Source of the DNA: Flavobacterium cutihirudinis
GTDB taxonomy: Bacteria > Bacteroidota > Bacteroidia > Flavobacteriales > Flavobacteriaceae
Assembly (NCBI RefSeq): GCF_003385895.1
Contig: NZ_QRDQ01000008.1
Location: 554,354 to 618,353, forward strand
DNA: 64,000 nt
Direction: 5' to 3'
In this document: in pieces, positions 1-8,351 of the stretch
Layout: each line of letters opens with the position of its first letter
Numbering within the stretch: position 1 is the first letter of the stretch
Notes under the pieces: model-generated
Seen by the model: the letters and a program-made list of their open reading frames with translations, nothing else
Told to the model about the DNA's origin: nothing
Database searches by the model: none
Program-made: the position numbers and the translations under genes

Positions 1-124
1 CGCTATACAGGATTGTAGTGTCAACAGTTTTGCGTATTTCTTCACTTCCAAAGAACCACGAAAGATCTTTAAAATAAGTATAAACGCCGCCTTCTAAGGC
101 TTCAACAACATGTACAACTTTCAA
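1..124 (-). CDS. Glycosyltransferase (N-terminal part, runs off left edge)
   Basis: Only the first 41 codons are inside the window. The conceptual N-terminus reads LKVVHVVEALEGGVYTYF, a hydrophobic strand followed by a Gly-rich turn, typical of GT-B glycosyltransferases of family 4 that open with KVVHVVE..GGGV. I place the start at a TTG (complement of 122-124) because an in-frame stop lies five codons upstream and no ATG is available. The gene diverges from the SDR gene at 292, and both fit a surface polysaccharide locus. The substrate cannot be judged from this fragment. Confidence 0.6.
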   Translation of the reverse strand, partial: MKVVHVVEALEGGVYTYFKDLSWFFGSEEIRKTVDTTILYS

Positions 125-238
125 AACAGATAAAATTTAGTTTCGTAAATGTAAAATAAACCGATTAATATTTGAATTAAAAAACAAATCTCTCTTTTAC
201 TTAAAGTTTTTAGTCATTTTAAAGGCAGGATATTTTAT

Positions 239-246
239 TACATTTG
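239..246 (+). promoter_or_regulatory. Candidate -7 box TACATTTG for the polysaccharide genes
   Basis: TACATTTG matches the Bacteroidota -7 consensus TAnnTTTG and lies about 45 bases before the ATG at 292. It overlaps the TTG at 244 that would give a longer reading frame, so it argues for the ATG start. No clear -33 TTG was seen at the ideal spacing. Confidence 0.5.
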
Positions 247-291
247 TGGATATTTGCAGAGATTACAAAAACAAGGGATCAAAAAATCATT

Positions 292-1275
292 ATGAAAAGA
301 ATACTTATTACCGGAGCGGCGGGTTTTTTAGGATCACATTTGTGCGATCGATTTATCAAAGAAGGCTATTATGTCATCGGAATGGATAATTTGATAACAG
401 GCGACCTTAAAAACATTGAACACTTATTCAAACTAGAACATTTTGAATTTTATCATCACGATATCACCAAATTTGTTCATGTTCCTGGTGATTTAGATTA
501 TATTTTGCACTTCGCTTCGCCTGCAAGCCCAATCGATTATTTAAAAATCCCGATTCAAACTTTAAAAGTAGGATCACTAGGAACGCATAATTTATTAGGA
601 TTGGCAAGGGTTAAGAAAGCGAGAATTCTTATAGCATCAACTTCTGAAGTTTATGGAGATCCTTTGGTGCATCCGCAAACGGAAGAATATTACGGAAACG
701 TAAACACAATTGGACCGCGCGGCGTTTATGATGAAGCCAAACGTTTTCAAGAATCTATAACAATGGCCTATCATACGTTTCACGGTGTAGAAACCAGAAT
801 CGTGCGTATTTTTAATACATACGGACCTAGAATGCGATTAAATGACGGTCGTGTAATTCCTGCGTTTATAGGTCAGGCTTTGCGCGGAGAAGATTTAACC
901 ATTTTTGGAGACGGAATGCAGACGCGTTCTTTCTGTTATGTTGATGATCAGGTCGAAGGAATTTATAGATTATTGCATTCTGATTATGTGTATCCGGTAA
1001 ATATTGGAAATCCGGACGAAATTACCATTAAAGATTTCGCAGAAGAAATCATAAAGCTAACAGGGACCAACCAAAAAGTTGTGTATCATCCGTTGCCAAT
1101 AAATGATCCGTTACAGCGTCAGCCAGATACTACCAAAGCGAAAGAATTGTTAGGTTGGGAAGCAAAAGTAAGTCGTTCTGAAGGAATGAAAATCACGTAT
1201 GATTATTTTAGATCACTTTCTAAAGAAGAACTTTCTAAAGAAGAGCACAAAGACTTTTCAAGTTATATAAAATAA
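292..1275 (+). CDS. UDP-glucuronate decarboxylase-like NAD-dependent epimerase/dehydratase
   Basis: Extended SDR enzyme of 327 residues. The Rossmann motif GAAGFLG sits at residues 8-14, and the catalytic pair is Tyr146/Lys150 in YDEAK, preceded by TSEVYGDP. The stretches NTYGPRM and RSFCYVDD are typical of UDP-xylose synthase (UXS), which converts UDP-glucuronate to UDP-xylose in the cytoplasm. A longer frame opens at a TTG at 244, but that codon is inside a good -7 box and the ATG at 292 begins the conserved MKRILITG. The gene is followed 28 bases later by a sugar-phosphate transferase, consistent with supplying nucleotide sugars for an exopolysaccharide or capsule. dTDP-glucose 4,6-dehydratase or another epimerase is the main alternative. 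Confidence 0.85.
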   Translation: MKRILITGAAGFLGSHLCDRFIKEGYYVIGMDNLITGDLKNIEHLFKLEHFEFYHHDITKFVHVPGDLDYILHFASPASPIDYLKIPIQTLKVGSLGTHNLLGLARVKKARILIASTSEVYGDPLVHPQTEEYYGNVNTIGPRGVYDEAKRFQESITMAYHTFHGVETRIVRIFNTYGPRMRLNDGRVIPAFIGQALRGEDLTIFGDGMQTRSFCYVDDQVEGIYRLLHSDYVYPVNIGNPDEITIKDFAEEIIKLTGTNQKVVYHPLPINDPLQRQPDTTKAKELLGWEAKVSRSEGMKITYDYFRSLSKEELSKEEHKDFSSYIK

Positions 1276-1303
1276 GACTGTTCACACAGTATATTAAAGA
1301 ATT

Positions 1304-2671
1304 ATGACCGCGTCTCAAATAGGAAGATACTCAAAGTATATCAGGCCAATTAGTATTTTAATCGACCTGACAATCATTGCAGTAATGGGTTTTTATTTGT
1401 TTTCAAATCATGTTTCAAATGTGCTTTTTTTTATTTTGTATCAATATATTGGCTGGTTTTTTATAGCATACAGTATAAAATTTTATGCTATTTATCGGTT
1501 TACGCCGCCTGTAGAAATTGCGTCTAAAATCTTTAAACAAGGAATATTGTTTTTATTGGTTGTAATTGCGTTTTTCCCGTTTTCAAGACAAGCTGTGTTT
1601 AGTGAATTTACAATTGCGACCTTTATTTCATTGGTACTTTTGTTGGTCACTATTTTTAAGTTTTCCCTTTTTTTCTATTTAAAAGAATACAGAATCCTAA
1701 CAGGAAGTAATTATAGAAATGCTGTTATTGTTGGTTTTACACCCGAAGCAATTCGTCTAAAAGATCTTTTTGAAACCCGAAAAGATTATGGATATCGTTT
1801 TCTGGGATTTTTTTCGGATAAAAAAACAAGTCCAAATAATACAGGAAGTCTTTCGGAAATTAAAACGTTTGTAATTGAAAATAAAGTAGATGAAATCTAT
1901 TGTTCTTTAAATGAAGTATCAGATAATTATTTGAAAGATTTGATCGATTTTGCAGATGAAAATAATAAAACGATAAAGTTTATTCCCGACACAAAAGAGA
2001 TTTTTTCTAAAAATCTTAAAATAGATTATTACGATTTTTTTCCGGTGCTTTCGCTAAAGCAAACCATGCTGAATGAACCTGCTGTGAAATTTTTCAAACG
2101 AACATTTGATATTGTTTTTTCTTTATTAGTAATCATATTTATATTGTCGTGGTTGTGCCCGCTTTTAGCTATTTTGATTAAAATAGAATCAAAAGGGCCT
2201 GTTTTTTTTAAGCAGGGAAGACCCGGAATGGATGAAAATGAATTTGTTTGTTATAAATTTCGCTCCATGCAAATTAATAAAACAACAGAAAAAGAAGCCT
2301 CAAAAGACGATCCGCGTGTTACCGCTCTTGGAAGATTTATGAGAAAAACCAGTATCGACGAATTGCCACAATTCCTGAATGTTTTACTTGGAGATATGTC
2401 TGTTGTTGGTCCGAGGCCGCATCTTTGGATTCAAAATAAAGAATACGGAAATAAAGTAAAAAAATACATGATACGCCATTGTGTTAAGCCAGGTATTACC
2501 GGTTTAGCACAGGTAAGCGGTTTTAGAGGAGAAATTACCGTAGAAAGAGATATGATAAACAGAATAAAATTTGATGTTTTTTATATCGAAAACTGGTCAC
2601 TGATGTTGGATTTGAAAATAATTTTTCAAACGGTTGTAAATATTTTTAAAGGAGACCAAAAAGCTTATTAA
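1304..2671 (+). CDS. Polyprenyl-phosphate sugar-1-phosphate transferase (WcaJ/CpsE type)
   Basis: 455-residue membrane protein. The N-terminal half has about four hydrophobic helices and a soluble nucleotide-binding-like region (YRNAVIVGF onward). The C-terminal 190 residues form the bacterial sugar transferase domain: a helix after KRTFDIVFS, then FFKQGRPG, YKFRSM, the acidic TSIDELPQ and VVGPRPH, and a C-terminal DLKIIFQT. The family moves a hexose-1-phosphate from a nucleotide sugar onto undecaprenyl phosphate at the inner membrane, the first step of exopolysaccharide repeat synthesis. Its stop overlaps the start of the next glycosyltransferase by one base, so they are probably translated together. 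The sugar (glucose or galactose) is not decidable from sequence. Confidence 0.88.
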   Translation: MTASQIGRYSKYIRPISILIDLTIIAVMGFYLFSNHVSNVLFFILYQYIGWFFIAYSIKFYAIYRFTPPVEIASKIFKQGILFLLVVIAFFPFSRQAVFSEFTIATFISLVLLLVTIFKFSLFFYLKEYRILTGSNYRNAVIVGFTPEAIRLKDLFETRKDYGYRFLGFFSDKKTSPNNTGSLSEIKTFVIENKVDEIYCSLNEVSDNYLKDLIDFADENNKTIKFIPDTKEIFSKNLKIDYYDFFPVLSLKQTMLNEPAVKFFKRTFDIVFSLLVIIFILSWLCPLLAILIKIESKGPVFFKQGRPGMDENEFVCYKFRSMQINKTTEKEASKDDPRVTALGRFMRKTSIDELPQFLNVLLGDMSVVGPRPHLWIQNKEYGNKVKKYMIRHCVKPGITGLAQVSGFRGEITVERDMINRIKFDVFYIENWSLMLDLKIIFQTVVNIFKGDQKAY

Positions 2672-3438
2672 TGAACGACTTAGTATCTATTTTAATTCCG
2701 ACATATAATACTGAAAAGTTTATTAGAGCAACTTTGCAATCGGTTCAAAATCAAACGTATTCCAATTGGGAAATGATTTTGGTTGATGATGCATCAAAAG
2801 ATCAAACGGTTGCTATAATTGAAGAATTTGCCCAAAACGATAACCGAATCAAATTATTCAAATTAAAAAAAAATTCAGGAAACGGTTTCGCCCGAAATAT
2901 AGCTTTAGAAAAAGCTTCCGGAAAATACATCGCGTATTTAGATGCTGACGATTTATGGTTTCCTGAGAAATTGGAGAAACAAATTCGATTTTTAAAAACA
3001 AAAAATCTGCCGTTCACTTTTAGTTTCTACGATTGTATCGATGAAGATGGAAATGATTTAAATAGAAGAGTTGAATCACCAAATCCATTGACTTATAATC
3101 AATTGTTTTTCTGCAATTATGTAGGGAATTTAACTGCCATTTACGATGCAGAGTTTTTCGGAAAAATTAAATTAGAATCTTCTCAAAAAAGACAAGATTG
3201 GAGATTATGGCTTACGATTTTAAAACAAATAAAAACGGCAGAAGCAATTCCGGAATCGTTAGCATTTTACAGAATTAGAAAAGATTCTATTTCGTCATCA
3301 AAATTCAAATTGATCAAACACAATTTTGGAGTTTATCGAGAATTTCACGGATATAATTTCGTTTTTTCTGTTTTGTTGATGATGAGGTTTTTGTTTACTC
3401 AGTTGATAATCAAACCAATATATATAAAGAAGATTTAA
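2671..3438 (+). CDS. Family 2 glycosyltransferase
   Basis: 255 residues with a GT-A fold start: SILIPTYN at residues 6-13, ILVDDASKDQT around 36-46 and the metal-binding YLDADDLW near residue 90. The C-terminal part is basic and ends in a hydrophobic stretch, suggesting membrane association. It is likely to add a sugar to the lipid-linked repeat begun by the preceding transferase, with which it overlaps by one base. It is the last gene of the operon; palindromic repeats start six bases after the stop and may help end transcription. Donor and acceptor are unknown. Confidence 0.85.
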   Translation: MNDLVSILIPTYNTEKFIRATLQSVQNQTYSNWEMILVDDASKDQTVAIIEEFAQNDNRIKLFKLKKNSGNGFARNIALEKASGKYIAYLDADDLWFPEKLEKQIRFLKTKNLPFTFSFYDCIDEDGNDLNRRVESPNPLTYNQLFFCNYVGNLTAIYDAEFFGKIKLESSQKRQDWRLWLTILKQIKTAEAIPESLAFYRIRKDSISSSKFKLIKHNFGVYREFHGYNFVFSVLLMMRFLFTQLIIKPIYIKKI

Positions 3439-3443
3439 AATTC

Positions 3444-3719
3444 AACTTGATGTCAAAAATTGCGACTTCAAGTTTCAAGGTCGCAATTTGCGACCTTGAA
3501 GAATTTAGTTTAGAATTGGAGGTCGCAATTTGCGATCTCCAATTTTTTTTAATACTACGTTTCGATTTCTAAGGTCGCAATTTGCGACCTTAAAGAATTT
3601 CACTTAGAATTGGAGATCACAATTTGTGACTTCCAATTTTTTCAAACCGATATATAAATGATAAACTTGATGTCACAATTTGTGACATCAAGTTTCTAAG
3701 GTCACAATTTGTGACCTTA
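3444..3719. repeat. Array of seven palindromes resembling the ORF6N gene core
   Basis: Seven near-perfect palindromes centred on CAATTTG: 3444-3475, 3476-3498, 3514-3544, 3570-3592, 3608-3638, 3663-3695 and 3697-3719. Two kinds occur: long ones with arms such as AACTTGATGTCACAA or AATTGGAGGTCGCAA, and short ones with arms TAAGGTCGCAA. The 3663-3695 copy has perfect 16-base arms. Read in one frame on the + strand, the copies give LMSQFVTSS, WRSQFAISN and RSQFATLK, close to the LKSQFVISS peptide of the adjacent ORF6N protein. The block from 3477 is partly repeated from 3571, a 94-base offset. They lie between convergent genes and end six bases before the ORF6N stop codon. Confidence 0.93.
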
Positions 3720-3724
3720 AAGAA

Positions 3725-4246
3725 TTATTTTTTATAGCCAATCTTCACTCTTTCAGATTCATTTTCTTTTTTCTCAGTCAATTCATCTAAATAAGAAAAA
3801 ACCAATTCAATATTTTTATCGTGATTTTCTAACTTCTTCTGGATCTGAAGTATATCAACTTTAATTTCGGTTGTATCAAGAAGCATTTGTCTCACTTTCG
3901 TGAAAATTCTCATAATTTGAATATTGGTTTGAATGGCTTTGTCGCTTTTTAGAACGCTTGAAAGCATTAGTACACCATGTTCTGTGAAAACAGAAGGTAG
4001 TTTTCGAATTCCTCCCCAACTTGATATCACAAATTGTGATTTCAAGTTTACAAATTCACTTTGGGATAATTCAAACATGAAATCTTCCGGAAATCTCGAA
4101 ATGTTTCTTTTTACTGCTTGTTTTAAAACTCGTGTTTCAATTTCATAGAGCTCTGCTAAATCAATGTCAAGCATCACTTTTTGACCACGAATAAAATATA
4201 TTTTATTTGAAATTGTTTCTTCAGAAAGTAAAGATTGATCTTCCAT
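3725..4246 (-). CDS. ORF6N-domain DNA-binding protein
   Basis: 173 residues. The N-terminal two thirds match the ORF6N domain of phage and mobile-element proteins: IYFIRGQKVMLDIDLAELY at about 16-34, VKRNISRFPEDFMF, NLKSQFVISSWGG and LPSVFTEHGVLML, then a helical tail (IKVDILQIQKKLENHD) likely to form a coiled coil. ORF6N domains are thought to bind DNA and occur with KilA-N and Bro modules; the role in free-standing bacterial genes is not settled. The codons for NLKSQFVISS form a 31-base palindrome that resembles seven repeats just beyond the stop codon. The ATG is supported by a TACATTTG box 20 bases upstream. No phage or transposase genes are nearby. Confidence 0.85.
   Translation of the reverse strand: MEDQSLLSEETISNKIYFIRGQKVMLDIDLAELYEIETRVLKQAVKRNISRFPEDFMFELSQSEFVNLKSQFVISSWGGIRKLPSVFTEHGVLMLSSVLKSDKAIQTNIQIMRIFTKVRQMLLDTTEIKVDILQIQKKLENHDKNIELVFSYLDELTEKKENESERVKIGYKK
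4018..4048 (-). repeat. Palindrome inside the ORF6N coding region
   Basis: On the coding strand the sequence is AACTTGAAATCACAA, one centre base, then TTGTGATATCAAGTT: 15-base arms with a single mismatch. It differs at only three of 31 positions from the array copy at 3665-3694 and its flanks. It encodes NLKSQFVISS of the ORF6N domain. Confidence 0.93.
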
Positions 4247-4265
4247 AAGTTTTTAATTAGAAAAA

Positions 4266-4273
4266 CAAATGTA
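4266..4273 (-). promoter_or_regulatory. Candidate -7 box TACATTTG for the ORF6N gene
   Basis: The complement of 4266-4273 reads TACATTTG, matching TAnnTTTG, 20 bases before the ORF6N ATG. It lies in the 42-base gap after the CapK-like gene, so the ORF6N gene probably has its own promoter. Confidence 0.5.
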
Positions 4274-4288
4274 AGATTTTATTTATAT

Positions 4289-5599
4289 TTATAAATAAGA
4301 TTTAAACTGTTTTAGTTTCCCGCGATTGGTTCTTTCTAAAACTGCTTTTCGAGTAAAAGTGAAGTTTAAATTGGGTTCTAAATATAAATCGATGGCTTCT
4401 TTTATTTTTTTAATTTGTTCTGAAACCAGTTCTTTTTCAGCTACATATTCAATTTCGAAAGTATCAATTTTGGTTTGTTTGATGATAAATTCTTTTACAT
4501 TTCCATCATCTTCGATAATGCTTTTGGTTACATAATAAAACGTCAAACCTGGCGATTTTTTTCCGCTTGGAAGAATTGCAACGTCGTTGGTTCTTCCAAT
4601 TAATTTTTTAAGAATTGGTTTTTGAGAAGTGCTTTTTTCATCCAAAATTCCAATGTCGCCAATTTCATATCTGATAAAAGGATTTGCTTTATTGAAAAGT
4701 GAAGTAATCACAATTTTTCCTTCTTCCCCGTAAGGGAGAACTTTATTATTTTCATCTAAAATTTCTACAAAAAGAGTTTCAGCATTTATTTGCCAATCGC
4801 CTTGAGGGTTTTCAAAAGCAATTAAATCCAATTCTGAAGCGCCGTATTCGCTGATTATTGGAATACCAAATTGTTTTTCCAGCAGTTTTTTATCCGATTC
4901 AAAAAGCATTTCCGATGTAACAAAACAAGCTTTTAAAGTCGGGCAAATTTCTTTTAAAATGATATTTTTCTGTTCCAAAAATTTAGCAAAAAGGACAATT
5001 GAACTTGTATAACCGTTGATATAGTCGAATTTTTTTGTTCTGAATTTTTTTAGAAATTTTTCTAAAATATCATCAGATAAATCAAAAACAGGAAAACGAA
5101 AACGGTGCGTTAAAAAATCTTTGAAACGTTCTTTTTGATATCCAACAAAATCCATTGGAATACCGTAAAAACGCGCTTGATAAGAACGATTAAAATCAAT
5201 CCCAAACCAGCCAAATCGCATAATATTGGAAGCCCAGGTTAAAGCGTGCGAATATTTATCTTTACCAAAAACAAAAGGAGTTCCGCTTGATCCGGACGTT
5301 TTGTTGAGGTAAATATTTTTTTTAGGATAACCTTTTGAAAGCCTTTCTTCGAGAGGTTTTTGAAGATTTTGTTTGTTTAAAATGGGTAAATCTTGCCAAT
5401 TTTCAGCAGTTGTATTTCCGGCTAATTCGGCATAAAAAGAATTGTTTTTAAGATGAAAATCAACAATTTCCTTCTTTTTACTTTCGAGAAACAAATGATA
5501 TTCTTCTTCAGAAAAATGAACAATTTTGTCCAATTCGGCTTTGGCTTTCTTTATCGGAAAACCATTTAATTGAAGTGAAATATCAAAAAGACGAATCAT
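4289..5599 (-). CDS. PaaK/CapK-like adenylate-forming enzyme
   Basis: 436 residues of the phenylacetate-CoA ligase/CapK family. The ATP-binding P-loop is TSGSSGTPFVF near residue 102, EYGASELD lies near residue 250 and YEIGDIG near residue 310. The C-terminal small domain ends in NRGKLKQF, carrying a candidate catalytic lysine. The family activates carboxylic acids as adenylates; CapK-type members sit in capsule loci. It is monocistronic or the lead gene before the ORF6N gene on the same strand, and its closeness to the polysaccharide genes suggests acyl or amino-acid decoration of surface glycans. The substrate is unknown. Confidence 0.8.
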   Translation of the reverse strand: MIRLFDISLQLNGFPIKKAKAELDKIVHFSEEEYHLFLESKKKEIVDFHLKNNSFYAELAGNTTAENWQDLPILNKQNLQKPLEERLSKGYPKKNIYLNKTSGSSGTPFVFGKDKYSHALTWASNIMRFGWFGIDFNRSYQARFYGIPMDFVGYQKERFKDFLTHRFRFPVFDLSDDILEKFLKKFRTKKFDYINGYTSSIVLFAKFLEQKNIILKEICPTLKACFVTSEMLFESDKKLLEKQFGIPIISEYGASELDLIAFENPQGDWQINAETLFVEILDENNKVLPYGEEGKIVITSLFNKANPFIRYEIGDIGILDEKSTSQKPILKKLIGRTNDVAILPSGKKSPGLTFYYVTKSIIEDDGNVKEFIIKQTKIDTFEIEYVAEKELVSEQIKKIKEAIDLYLEPNLNFTFTRKAVLERTNRGKLKQFKSYL

Positions 5600-5701
5600 T
5601 TTTCGGAATAATTTTAGTCAAAAATAATGTTTACGAATTACTAACAGGTCAGAACCAACAATTTTTTGAAGATTTAATTATTTTTTCCGTGCAAAAGCAA
5701 G

Positions 5702-5709
5702 TATTTTTG
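5702..5709 (+). promoter_or_regulatory. Candidate -7 box TATTTTTG for purD
   Basis: TATTTTTG fits TAnnTTTG and ends 25 bases before the purD ATG. A convincing -33 element was not seen. Confidence 0.5.
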
Positions 5710-5734
5710 CACCACAACTAAATACAACAACACC

Positions 5735-7009
5735 ATGACAATTTTATTATTGGGATCAGGCGGAAGAGAGCATGCTTTTGCTTGGAAAATGACTCAGAGT
5801 CCGCTTTGCGAAAAACTTTTTGTAGTACCTGGAAATGCAGGAACTGCTGCAATTGCAGAAAATGTAGCAATATCTGCGACAGATTTTGAAGCTGTAAAAG
5901 CATTAGTGCTTAAAGAAAATATAAGTTTAGTAGTCGTAGGACCAGAAGATCCGTTGGTAAAAGGTATTTATGATTATTTCAAAAACGACGAAAGTTTAAA
6001 AAACATCCCGGTTATTGGGCCATCTAAATTAGGTGCACAATTAGAAGGAAGTAAAGAATTTGCAAAAGAATTCTTGATGAAACATAACATTCCAACTGCA
6101 GCTTATGATAGTTTTACTGCTGAAACAGTTGAAAAAGGATGTGAGTTTCTAGAAACACTACAACCTCCATACGTTTTAAAAGCAGACGGATTAGCAGCTG
6201 GAAAAGGAGTTTTGATTATTCAGGATCTTGAAGAAGCAAAAACTGAACTTAGAAACATGTTGGTTCATGCTAAATTTGGAACAGCAAGTGCAAAAGTTGT
6301 TATTGAAGAATTTTTGGACGGAATCGAATTAAGCTGTTTCGTTTTAACTGATGGAAAAAGTTATAAAATTCTTCCAACGGCAAAAGATTACAAAAGAATT
6401 GGTGAAGGTGATACAGGATTAAATACAGGCGGAATGGGAGCAGTTTCTCCAGTTCCTTACGTTGATGCTGTTTTGATGGAAAAAATCGAAACTCGTATTG
6501 TAAAACCAACAATCGAAGGTTTTCAGAAAGACGGAATTGAATATAAAGGTTTTGTATTCATTGGTTTGATTAATGTGAAAAACGAACCAATCGTTATTGA
6601 ATACAACGTAAGAATGGGAGATCCTGAAACTGAAGTTGTAGTTCCGAGATTAAAATCAGATTTAGTTGAATTGTTCTTGTCTGTTGCAGATCAAAAACTA
6701 GGAGATTTCAATTTAGAAGTTGATCCAAGAAGCGCAACAACTGTTATGGTGGTTTCTGGCGGATATCCTGAAGATTTCGAAAAAGGAAAAGTAATTTCTG
6801 GATTAGAAAATGTTACTGATTCTATAGTTTTTCACGCAGGAACAAAATTAGATGGCGAAAATGTCGTTACTAATGGAGGACGTGTAATTGCTGTGACATC
6901 TTACGGAGATAATTTCCAGGAGGCCATAAAAAAATCTTACCAAAACATAGATAAACTAAGCTTTGATAAGATGTATTTTAGAAAAGATATCGGATTCGAT
7001 CTAATATAA
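5735..7009 (+). CDS. purD: Phosphoribosylamine-glycine ligase
   Basis: 424 residues, the normal GARS length. The N-terminal MTILLLGSGGREHAFAWKM, VVGPEDPLVKGI near residue 70, ATP-grasp residues LKADGLAAGKGV near 150, GDTGLNTGGMGAVSP near 230 and EYNVRMGDPETEVV near 290 are diagnostic. It catalyses the ATP-dependent joining of glycine to 5-phosphoribosylamine in the second step of purine synthesis, in the cytoplasm. It stands alone, with its own -7 box and a hairpin directly after the stop. Its neighbours (two lineage-specific membrane proteins and upp) link it loosely to nucleotide metabolism. Confidence 0.98.
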   Translation: MTILLLGSGGREHAFAWKMTQSPLCEKLFVVPGNAGTAAIAENVAISATDFEAVKALVLKENISLVVVGPEDPLVKGIYDYFKNDESLKNIPVIGPSKLGAQLEGSKEFAKEFLMKHNIPTAAYDSFTAETVEKGCEFLETLQPPYVLKADGLAAGKGVLIIQDLEEAKTELRNMLVHAKFGTASAKVVIEEFLDGIELSCFVLTDGKSYKILPTAKDYKRIGEGDTGLNTGGMGAVSPVPYVDAVLMEKIETRIVKPTIEGFQKDGIEYKGFVFIGLINVKNEPIVIEYNVRMGDPETEVVVPRLKSDLVELFLSVADQKLGDFNLEVDPRSATTVMVVSGGYPEDFEKGKVISGLENVTDSIVFHAGTKLDGENVVTNGGRVIAVTSYGDNFQEAIKKSYQNIDKLSFDKMYFRKDIGFDLI

Positions 7010-7020
7010 AAATGAATTTC

Positions 7021-7040
7021 TAACCCTTTTCGAAGGGTTA
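7021..7040. terminator. Hairpin with TTCG loop between convergent genes
   Basis: TAACCCTT and AAGGGTTA form an eight-base stem around a TTCG tetraloop, 11 bases after the purD stop and eight bases before the end of the convergent small gene. T-rich sequence follows on the + strand. Confidence 0.75.
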
Positions 7041-7048
7041 GATACTTT

Positions 7049-7279
7049 TTATTTTAAGAAAGAGTGAGCCGTTGTATCTTGGTTTTCTGTTCCAGCGTCA
7101 TCAAAAATGCGTAATTGTTTAATCCAATAAACGATTGCACATGCACAGATGATCATAAAAATCCAGTTGATAGTGTTTGCACCAAACCAAGTAATTAGTT
7201 CTAAATGACGTAAAAAGTCAAGAGGAGCAAACAAAATGTTAACGAATAAGTATTGTATTCCTTCAAAAAAAGCTGTCAT
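7049..7279 (-). CDS. Small membrane protein (DUF6341-like)
   Basis: 76 residues with two hydrophobic segments (about 8-25 and 33-52) around a short loop with FDAP-like FAPLDFLRHLEL, then a polar tail with FDDAGTENQD. The pattern resembles the flavobacterial DUF6341 family, which I recall next to DUF6427 and upp genes; the family name is from memory. Function is unknown. It converges on purD and diverges from the DUF6427-like gene, with about 140 bases between them for two promoters. Confidence 0.6.
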   Translation of the reverse strand: MTAFFEGIQYLFVNILFAPLDFLRHLELITWFGANTINWIFMIICACAIVYWIKQLRIFDDAGTENQDTTAHSFLK

Positions 7280-7421
7280 AATTTTTTAAAATTATATGTT
7301 ATTTATTGTTGTGTAATGCTTTGAAGATAAAATTTGATTAATCAAATCTTTTTTCAACTTGTTCGGTTTTTCATTTTAAACAAGTATTATCTTTACAATC
7401 ACAAAAGTATAAAATATCCTT

Positions 7422-8351
7422 ATGATAACAAGTGTTTTTAAAAAATCTACGCCATTAAATTATTCTTTGGTCGTAATTTTAATACTGGTTTTCTTTTTTC
7501 TGTTTCAAATTCAGGATCCATCCTGGATTACAAATTATTTTTTGGCCTTTCAAAAAATAAGTTTGTTGTGTTTTGTTTTAGCATCTTTTTTCCTGATTAA
7601 TTTTATCGCAAAAAAGAACGGACTCAGCAAAGACAACGGATACACGATTTTTTTCTACTTGTTGTTTATTTTATTTTTCCCGACAATATTTAACGATTCA
7701 AATGTTATTTATGCCAATTTTTTTCTGTTGCTGGCGCTTCGCAGGCTTATTTCTCTGCAGTCATTAAAAGCATCTAAAGAAAAAATATTTGATGCATCTT
7801 TTTGGATTTTAGTAGCTTCTTTATTTCAATTTTGGTGTATTTTGTTCCTGGTTTTGGTTTTTATCTCCATTGTTTTTCACGTTTCGCGCGATTATAGAAA
7901 CTGGGTTTTACCTTTTATTGCCCTTTTAGCGGTTGCTTTGATTTTTTTATTAGTCTCACTAATTTTTCATTTTGATGCTATCGAATTTTTTGAAAAAAGA
8001 GCCGTAATTGATTTAAGTATTGATTATTTTAAAAACAATTACGAAAATGGCGCACTTTCAATTTACGTTGCTGTAGCCTTATTTTTTGTAGTTTCGATAT
8101 TAACAACTTTATCAAACAGACCACAAATAGTACATACATCGTATAAAAAAGTAGTGGCTTGTTTTTTTATAGCCGCTTTTGTTTTTATTCTTTCGCCAAA
8201 TAAGAGCAATGATTTATTACTTTTCAGCATTACACCATTGGCTATTATGGCTTCAAGTCATGTCGAATATGTACAGCAAAAACTGAACAACGAAATTGTC
8301 TTTTATGTACTTATTTGCTGTAGTTTATTTACTTATTTTTCTCAATTATAA
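7422..8351 (+). CDS. Polytopic membrane protein (DUF6427-like)
   Basis: 309 residues with about eight predicted membrane helices and very short loops, strongly enriched in Phe, Leu and Ile. There is no catalytic motif that I recognise. The overall pattern and its place beside upp match the Bacteroidota family I know as DUF6427. Its stop overlaps the stop of upp on the opposite strand by six bases. It may act in envelope biology; the adjacency to nucleotide salvage genes is conserved in memory but gives no mechanism. Confidence 0.6.
   Translation: MITSVFKKSTPLNYSLVVILILVFFFLFQIQDPSWITNYFLAFQKISLLCFVLASFFLINFIAKKNGLSKDNGYTIFFYLLFILFFPTIFNDSNVIYANFFLLLALRRLISLQSLKASKEKIFDASFWILVASLFQFWCILFLVLVFISIVFHVSRDYRNWVLPFIALLAVALIFLLVSLIFHFDAIEFFEKRAVIDLSIDYFKNNYENGALSIYVAVALFFVVSILTTLSNRPQIVHTSYKKVVACFFIAAFVFILSPNKSNDLLLFSITPLAIMASSHVEYVQQKLNNEIVFYVLICCSLFTYFSQL

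Noticed and set aside
3444..3719. CRISPR array
   Set aside because: Units are palindromes of two kinds with irregular short gaps rather than identical repeats with unique spacers, and no cas genes are near.
3444..4246. Diversity-generating retroelement
   Set aside because: No reverse transcriptase gene and no adenine-biased template/variable pair; the similarity is confined to short palindromes.
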